DNA from: Streptomyces regalis
GTDB lineage: Bacteria > Actinomycetota > Actinomycetes > Streptomycetales > Streptomycetaceae
NCBI RefSeq assembly: GCF_001509475.1
Contig: NZ_LLZG01000079.1
Span: 1 to 8,626 of the forward strand
Length of the DNA stretch: 8,626 nucleotides
Direction of reading: 5' to 3'
Position numbers and translations under genes: made by a program. A model generated the notes under the pieces. It did no database searches. It was not told where the DNA came from and saw only the letters and a list, made by a program, of their open reading frames with translations. Positions 4,754 to 8,626 of the stretch are shown here, one piece after another. Each line of letters begins with the position of its first letter. Position 1 is the first letter of the stretch.

Positions 4754-6045
4754 TCCAGCAGCAGCACCGCCACGTCGTCCGTCAGCTCCCCGCCATTGAG
4801 GTTCCGGACCTCATTGACCGAGGCGCGCAGCAGCGCCTCTCCGCGCAGCCCCTCGGAGAGCTGTCGCCGCACCATCTCCACCATGCCGTCCTGGCCGAGC
4901 CGTTCCCGGCCCTCACCGACACGCCCCTCGATCAAGCCGTCGGTGTAGAGCATCAGACTCCACTCCGCCCCCAGCTTGACCTCCATCCGCGGCCACCGGG
5001 CCCCGGGCAGCAGCCCGAGCGCGGGCCCGTTGTTGTCGTACGGCAACAGCTGCGCCGGCCGCCCGGGCCGGGCCAGCAGCGGTGAGGGATGCCCCGCCAG
5101 GCACAGCCCCGCCCGACGGCCGTCCGGCGCGATGTCCACCGTGCACAGGGTCGCGAAGATCTCGTCGTCGGCCCGCTCGTGCTCGAGGACCTGCTGGAGC
5201 GTGCCCAGCAGAGCGTCCCCGCACAGCCCCGCGAGCGTCAGCGCCCGCCAGGCGATCCGCAGCTCCACACCGAGCGCGGCCTCGTCGGGGCCGTGCCCGC
5301 AGACGTCGCCGATCATGGCGTGCACAGTGCCGTCGGCGGTGCGTACGACGTCGTAGAAGTCACCGCCCAGCAGGGCACGGGAACGCCCCGGGCGGTAGCG
5401 CGCGGCGAACCGCAGCGAGGAGCCCTCCAGCAGCGGCGTGGGCAGCAGGCCGCGCTCCAGTCGGCGGTTCTCCTGGGCCCGCACACGGCCCTCGGCGAGC
5501 CGCCGCTCGGCCGTGTCGGAACGTTTCCGCTCAACGGCGTACCGGATCGCCCGGCTCAGCAGCCGCCCGTCCAGCTCGTCCCGGAAGAGGTAGTCCTGGG
5601 CGCCGACACGCACGGCTTCCGCGCCGCGCTCGGCGTCGCCGGAGGCGGTGAGCGCGAGGACGGCGTGCCGGGGCGCGAGCTCCAGGACGTGCTTGAGCAC
5701 GGCCAGCTCGTCGTCGTCGGCGACCCGGCCGGGCGCCGCGAGCGCGAGGTCCAGCAGGATGCAGTGGACGTCGTCCGTCAGCAGCCGCTCGGCCTCGGTG
5801 AGGTTGCGGGCGGTGCGCACCCGGATGGGCTTGCCGGCCGAGTCGAGCAGCTCGGGCACGATCGCCGAGCCGCCGGGATCGTCCTCGATCAACAGCAGCG
5901 TCAGGTTGGTGTGGGTGGTGTTCTCGACCGTCTCTTCCTTACGCGGGGCCTCTTCCCGGGAGGTGCCGCCGCCTGGGGACGCGGCCTGCGCCTGACCACT
6001 CTCCACGGCCGGGATCGCTCTCTGCCGCGGTATGGGTACGGGCAT
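4741..6045 (-). CDS. Receiver-domain PP2C/SpoIIE-type serine/threonine phosphatase
   Basis: The 434-residue product joins an N-terminal receiver domain to a C-terminal SpoIIE-like PP2C phosphatase, the design of RsbU/RssB-type regulators that dephosphorylate anti-anti-sigma factors. The receiver (about 47-160) has the acidic pocket IEDD (53-56), the probable phospho-acceptor D99 in ILLDLAL, and T133 in LTASG; the usual lysine near DYLF is Arg155. A linker helix with ERKRSDTAERRLAEGRVRAQ leads to the phosphatase (about 198-432), which has GGDFYDVV, IGDVCGHG, AGHPSPLL, YTDGLIEG and LTDDVAVLLL. The metal-binding aspartates D229, D247, D369 and D423/D424 are present. ATG 6045 is chosen for the GGAAGGA ribosome binding site just upstream. 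The first 45 residues are low-complexity. The 318-bp upstream region with repeats suggests elaborate control. The partner anti-sigma system is not in this window. Confidence 0.93.
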   Translation of the reverse strand: MPVPIPRQRAIPAVESGQAQAASPGGGTSREEAPRKEETVENTTHTNLTLLLIEDDPGGSAIVPELLDSAGKPIRVRTARNLTEAERLLTDDVHCILLDLALAAPGRVADDDELAVLKHVLELAPRHAVLALTASGDAERGAEAVRVGAQDYLFRDELDGRLLSRAIRYAVERKRSDTAERRLAEGRVRAQENRRLERGLLPTPLLEGSSLRFAARYRPGRSRALLGGDFYDVVRTADGTVHAMIGDVCGHGPDEAALGVELRIAWRALTLAGLCGDALLGTLQQVLEHERADDEIFATLCTVDIAPDGRRAGLCLAGHPSPLLARPGRPAQLLPYDNNGPALGLLPGARWPRMEVKLGAEWSLMLYTDGLIEGRVGEGRERLGQDGMVEMVRRQLSEGLRGEALLRASVNEVRNLNGGELTDDVAVLLLDRTV

Positions 6046-6230
6046 CGTCTGAGTTCCTTCCCTCCCCCCGAGGGCTGGTGGGAACGAGGGACCTCGATCC
6101 ACCGACGGGGACCATAGCGGTAGTCGGCGGCGCAACGGAATGGTGTGGGCCACCCGGCGTGGGCGACGGCCACTGTCATATGCCGCGTTCCCTACCGCAG
6201 TTGGACAGGGTGGAGGACGGGCAGGAATGA

Positions 6231-6245
6231 CGAACGTCACGTTCG
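6231..6245. promoter_or_regulatory. 15-bp perfect palindrome CGAACGT-C-ACGTTCG
   Basis: Seven-base arms flank a single C. The site lies 186 bp upstream of the phosphatase start and just beside the GGTCAC array. A dimeric regulator could bind it; which one is unknown. The left part (TGACGAACG) recurs upstream of the NlpC gene at 7589-7597. Confidence 0.5.
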
Positions 6246-6263
6246 CGCTGGGTTTGGCGGCGA

Positions 6264-6311
6264 GGTGACGTGGGGTGGGTCACGTGGCGGAGGTCACGGC
6301 CCAGGGGTCAC
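6264..6311. repeat. Four GGTCAC-type repeats with exact 14-bp spacing
   Basis: GGTGAC at 6264 and GGTCAC at 6278, 6292 and 6306 begin exactly 14 bp apart; the bases between them are not conserved. This is the pattern of an iteron-like binding array for a regulator, not of a duplicated sequence block. It lies 219-266 bp upstream of the phosphatase start codon. Confidence 0.6.
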
Positions 6312-6363
6312 AAGGTGCCCTGAATCACCATGTATCAGGGAATCCTCCTGCGCCGGGGAATCC

Positions 6364-7455
6364 TCACGCATCGGGTCGAACCACCCCGAGGATCGGCATC
6401 GAGCCGGCCCCCGCGACCGTCACCGTCCGCCCCGGGCGCGGGGCGTGGATGATGGCGCCGTCGCCGATGTACATGGCGACATGGCTGGCGTCGGCGTTGT
6501 AGATGATGAGGTCGCCGGGGCGCATGTCCTCGACGTCGATGCGCTCCAGCTGCTTCCACTGCTCCTGCGAGGTCCGCGGAATCCCCTGCCCGGCGCTCGC
6601 CCAGGCCTGTGACGTCAGCCCTGAACAGTCGTACGTCTTCGGCCCCTCGGCGCCCCATTCGTACGGTTTGCCCAGCTGCTCCGTGGCGTACTCGACGGCC
6701 TTGCGCCCCTGTTCGGACGCCTCGCCCTTGATGTCCTGAAGGATGCCGGAGTCCAGCCACTCGGTCTGCGCCTTGTAAGCCGCTTCCTTCTCCAGCTCGG
6801 CGAGGCGCTCCTTCTCTTTCTCCTCCAGCCGGGATTCGAGCTGTTCGGCCGCCTTGATCTGCTTCTCGATCTTCTTCTGGGCGGCGGCCTTGGCCTTGCG
6901 GCCCGCCTCCAGCTTCTTCCACTGGGCGGAGGCGTCCTTGGCGTACAGCTCCAAGTCCTGCTGGATGCGGGTCATCTCCGCCAGCAATCCCTTGGTCGCG
7001 CGCTGGCCCTGCAGCACCCGGCCCGTGCCGTCGAGGAACGCCTGCGGGTCGTCGCTGAGCATCAGCTTGGCCTCGTCGGGCAGCCCGCCCGAGCGGTACT
7101 GCGCGGCGGCCGCGGCACCGGCCCGCTCCTTCAACTCGGCCAGCCGCTCCTGCCCTTTGACGATCCCCTTCGCCAGCGCGACGATCTCGGCGGACTGCTT
7201 CTCGGCCGCCTCCTCGGTGGCGTTGTACTGGTCGGTGGCGACGGCCGCGGCGTGGTAGAGCTTCTCGAGCCTCTTGCGAATGTCCTCAAGCTCCTTGTTG
7301 GACACGGCAGTCGGGGCCGACGAGGCCGAGGCGCTCGGTGACGGGGTGGGGGAGGGGGAGGGTGCCGCGAAGGCCGTGCCTGGTGCCGCCAGCACGGTGA
7401 CCGCGCAGACGACGGTCACGGCTGCTGTGATCAGGCCGCGCTTGCCCGAGCCCAT
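6364..7455 (-). CDS. Secreted NlpC/P60 (C40) peptidoglycan endopeptidase with coiled-coil domain
   Basis: The 363-residue product is a secreted cell-wall hydrolase. A signal peptide (MGSGKRGLITAAV followed by a hydrophobic core) ends near GTAFA at residue 30. A Pro/Ser-rich linker follows (31-50), then a long coiled coil (about 53-245, rich in Lys, Glu and Ala). The C-terminal NlpC/P60 domain covers about 250-363. Its catalytic cysteine is C277 in YDCSGLTSQAW, the histidine is H325 in DASHVAMYIGDG, and the third residue is probably H337 in IIHAPR. Such enzymes cut the D-Glu to diamino-acid bond of stem peptides during growth or division. ATG 7455 is preferred for the typical signal peptide and the GGGGG 8 bp upstream; an in-frame TTG at 7470 is less likely. 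RipA-like actinobacterial hydrolases share the layout, with the coiled coil often autoinhibitory. The gene lies between the methyltransferase and the phosphatase on the same strand. Confidence 0.94.
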   Translation of the reverse strand: MGSGKRGLITAAVTVVCAVTVLAAPGTAFAAPSPSPTPSPSASASSAPTAVSNKELEDIRKRLEKLYHAAAVATDQYNATEEAAEKQSAEIVALAKGIVKGQERLAELKERAGAAAAAQYRSGGLPDEAKLMLSDDPQAFLDGTGRVLQGQRATKGLLAEMTRIQQDLELYAKDASAQWKKLEAGRKAKAAAQKKIEKQIKAAEQLESRLEEKEKERLAELEKEAAYKAQTEWLDSGILQDIKGEASEQGRKAVEYATEQLGKPYEWGAEGPKTYDCSGLTSQAWASAGQGIPRTSQEQWKQLERIDVEDMRPGDLIIYNADASHVAMYIGDGAIIHAPRPGRTVTVAGAGSMPILGVVRPDA

Positions 7456-7631
7456 ACCTGTAGCCCCCAAACTGATGTCCCGTCAGTAACTTACGAGCGT
7501 CCGGGGGATCGTGCCATGCCGACGCGTAAAGCGACAGAGGTCTGCTTCCCCCCGATCCCTCCCCGTCATGACGATCTCCCCGTCTTTGTGACGAACGACT
7601 CGTGGAGATCGTTCCCCCGCAGGTCCCGGGG
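7456..7631. promoter_or_regulatory. Upstream region of the NlpC/P60 gene with palindromes
   Basis: This 176-bp gap holds a perfect 10-bp palindrome CGTCATGACG (7564-7573), a nine-base inverted repeat ACGATCTCC/GGAGATCGT (7571-7579 and 7604-7612) and a dyad ACTGA/TCAGT close to the start codon. The large inverted repeat could form a hairpin ending methyltransferase transcription. No cyclic-di-AMP (ydaO) riboswitch, known upstream of some actinobacterial NlpC genes, was recognised. Confidence 0.45.
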
Positions 7632-8450
7632 TCACGCCCGCGGCGCCAACGCCTCCCAGCGCACCGTCACTTCACCCTGCCGCCACCGCACCGTCCCGTC
7701 CGTCACCGGCCAGTCGGCGGCGAGGTCCCGCACCGTCCTGATCCAGCGCTGACGTGCGCCGTACGACGCATAGGGCGCGGCAGCGGCCCAGGCGCGGTCG
7801 AAGTCGCGCAGAAAGGCATGGACGGGCTCGCCGGGAACATTGCGATGGATGAGCGCCTTCGGCAGGCGCTCGGCGAGGTCCGAAGGCCGCTCCAGCGAGC
7901 CCAGTCGGGTCGCGAAGGTCACCGTACGCGGCCCCTCCGGCCCGAGCGCGACCCACACATGCCGGCGCCCGATCTCGTCACAGGTCCCCTCGACGAGCAG
8001 CCCCCCACGACTCCCGGTCACCGGATCGGCCGGCGCGAGCCGCGCGCACAGCCGCTCCCAGACCCCGGCGACCTCGCCCTCCTCGTACTGCCGCAGCACG
8101 TTCGCCGCCCGCACCAGCAGCGGCCGCTGCGGCACAGGAATCTCGAACCCCCCGTGCCGAAACACGAGCCCTTCCCGCTCGTACGGCTTCGCGGCCGCGA
8201 CCCGCGCCGGTTCGATCTCCACACCGACCACACGCGCGCGTGGCGCGACGGACCGCAGCCGAGCGAGCAGCTCGACGGCAGTCCAGGGGGCGGCGCCGTA
8301 CCCGAGATCGACCGCGACGGGATCGACGGCCCCCCGCAGCTCCGCACCATGCGTGTGGGCGATCCAGCGGTCCATCCGGCGCAGCCGATTCGGATTGGTG
8401 GTCCCGCGCGTGACGGTGCCCACGGGTCGGGCGAAGGCGCGGGATGTCAT
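7632..8450 (-). CDS. Class I SAM-dependent methyltransferase
   Basis: The 272-residue product has a Rossmann-type SAM-binding motif I (VAVDLGYGAAPWTAVELL, about 45-62) and an acidic motif II at the end of the next strand (VVGVEIEPARVAAAKPYE, 74-91). It is recognisable as a conserved streptomycete family of unknown substrate, with MTSRAFARPVGTVTRGTTNP at the start, RMDRWI near 25-30, and LVEGTCDEIGRRHVWVALG in the later part. ATG 8450 starts the conserved region. No clear Shine-Dalgarno sequence precedes it, so it may be leaderless or weakly translated. A longer frame continues upstream through the repeat at the window edge but is not protein-like. Third-position GC is high and no motif is missing. 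Cytoplasmic. The substrate (nucleic acid, protein or small molecule) cannot be told from the sequence. Confidence 0.9.
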   Translation of the reverse strand: MTSRAFARPVGTVTRGTTNPNRLRRMDRWIAHTHGAELRGAVDPVAVDLGYGAAPWTAVELLARLRSVAPRARVVGVEIEPARVAAAKPYEREGLVFRHGGFEIPVPQRPLLVRAANVLRQYEEGEVAGVWERLCARLAPADPVTGSRGGLLVEGTCDEIGRRHVWVALGPEGPRTVTFATRLGSLERPSDLAERLPKALIHRNVPGEPVHAFLRDFDRAWAAAAPYASYGARQRWIRTVRDLAADWPVTDGTVRWRQGEVTVRWEALAPRA

Positions 8451-8541
8451 GGATACGAGGGTAAGCGCCCGCTCTGACCACCGGACCGTGCCACCCGCAC
8501 CAGCGCGGCCCCGACCCCCAACGCACGAGTAGTGCGCAACG

Positions 8542-8623
8542 CGCACCCCCACCGAACCCGCACAGGCCGCCGCAGGCATAGACCCGCACCCCCACTCACC
8601 CGCACAGGCCGCCGCAGGCATAG
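8542..8623. repeat. Two copies of a roughly 42-bp tandem repeat at the window edge
   Basis: An identical 26-bp block, ending CCGCCGCAGGCATAG, occurs at 8556-8581 and 8598-8623. Each copy is preceded by CGCACCCCCAC (8542 and 8585), with a one-base difference between copies. The period is 42-43 bp. The window ends at the second copy, so more may follow. The repeat lies 90-175 bp upstream of the methyltransferase start. On the minus strand one frame repeats MPAAACAG, but nothing supports a gene. Confidence 0.8.
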
Positions 8624-8626
8624 CCG

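Larger units (their letters stand above)
6046..6363. promoter_or_regulatory. 318-bp regulatory gap upstream of the phosphatase gene
   Basis: No gene was found here. Reading towards the phosphatase, the gap holds a direct repeat GGGAATCCTC (6338-6347 and 6356-6365, the second overlapping the NlpC stop). Next come a weak hairpin CCCTGA/TCAGGG (6318-6340), the four-copy GGTCAC array (6264-6311) and a 15-bp palindrome (6231-6245). A possible -10 box TATGGT on the minus strand lies near 6115, and the ribosome binding site is just before 6045. The hairpin may end NlpC transcription. The unusual length and repeat content suggest the phosphatase has its own regulated promoter. Confidence 0.5.

Noticed and set aside
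6046..6240. N-terminal extension of the phosphatase to position 6240
   Set aside because: The extra 65 residues are not protein-like and the ribosome binding site just before ATG 6045 fixes the start.
6264..6311. CRISPR array
   Set aside because: The repeat is only 6 bp with 8-bp gaps; there are no long repeats, spacers or cas genes.
7456..7640. Cyclic-di-AMP (ydaO) riboswitch before the NlpC/P60 gene
   Set aside because: The characteristic conserved blocks of that riboswitch could not be found in the 176-bp leader.
8542..8626. Small protein with repeated MPAAACAG on the minus strand
   Set aside because: It has no ribosome binding site and no end in the window; the peptide repeat follows simply from the DNA repeat.

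Overview
The window is chromosomal DNA from a high-GC actinobacterium, almost certainly a Streptomyces or a close relative. Coding frames have G or C at nearly every third position. The gene content is typical of the genus: a DUF6228-like protein, a SpoIIE-type PP2C phosphatase with a receiver domain, a secreted NlpC/P60 endopeptidase, and an XRE regulator next to an HBHA-like protein. No tRNA, rRNA, CRISPR array or complete mobile element was seen.

Left part (about 1-2740), an accessory and partly decayed region. It holds a short unrecognised coding remnant that seems frameshifted (139-344), then an imine-reductase/6-phosphogluconate-dehydrogenase-like oxidoreductase gene broken by a frameshift near 1044 (313-1201, minus). 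A small intact HxlR-family regulator is divergent from it (1260-1607, plus). A perfect dyad resembling an HxlR operator (1703-1724) lies downstream of the regulator with no convincing gene to control. A DUF6228 gene without its normal 5' end (1876-2220, minus) is butted against the stop codon of a TmrB-like P-loop kinase (2213-2737, minus).

Middle part (about 2820-4753), a conserved core block. An XRE-type regulator (2880-3434) sits behind a strong dyad promoter/operator. It is followed by a coiled-coil, Lys-tailed HBHA-like protein (3506-4204), a hairpin, and a small DUF2516 membrane protein (4340-4678). The same order occurs in Mycobacterium tuberculosis as Rv0474, Rv0475 (hbhA) and Rv0476, so this is an old actinobacterial cluster probably concerned with the cell surface or membrane.

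Right part (4741-8450), all on the minus strand: a methyltransferase, then the NlpC/P60 hydrolase, then the receiver-PP2C phosphatase, in transcription order. The two spacers between these genes (176 and 318 bp) suggest separate promoters. The 318-bp spacer upstream of the phosphatase contains a 15-bp perfect palindrome and four GGTCAC-type repeats spaced exactly 14 bp apart, the most striking unexplained structure here. The right edge carries two copies of a roughly 42-bp tandem repeat upstream of the methyltransferase.

I did not find a clearly new multi-gene system. The most useful leads are the regulatory repeats, the conserved XRE/HBHA/DUF2516 cluster and the decayed left junction.
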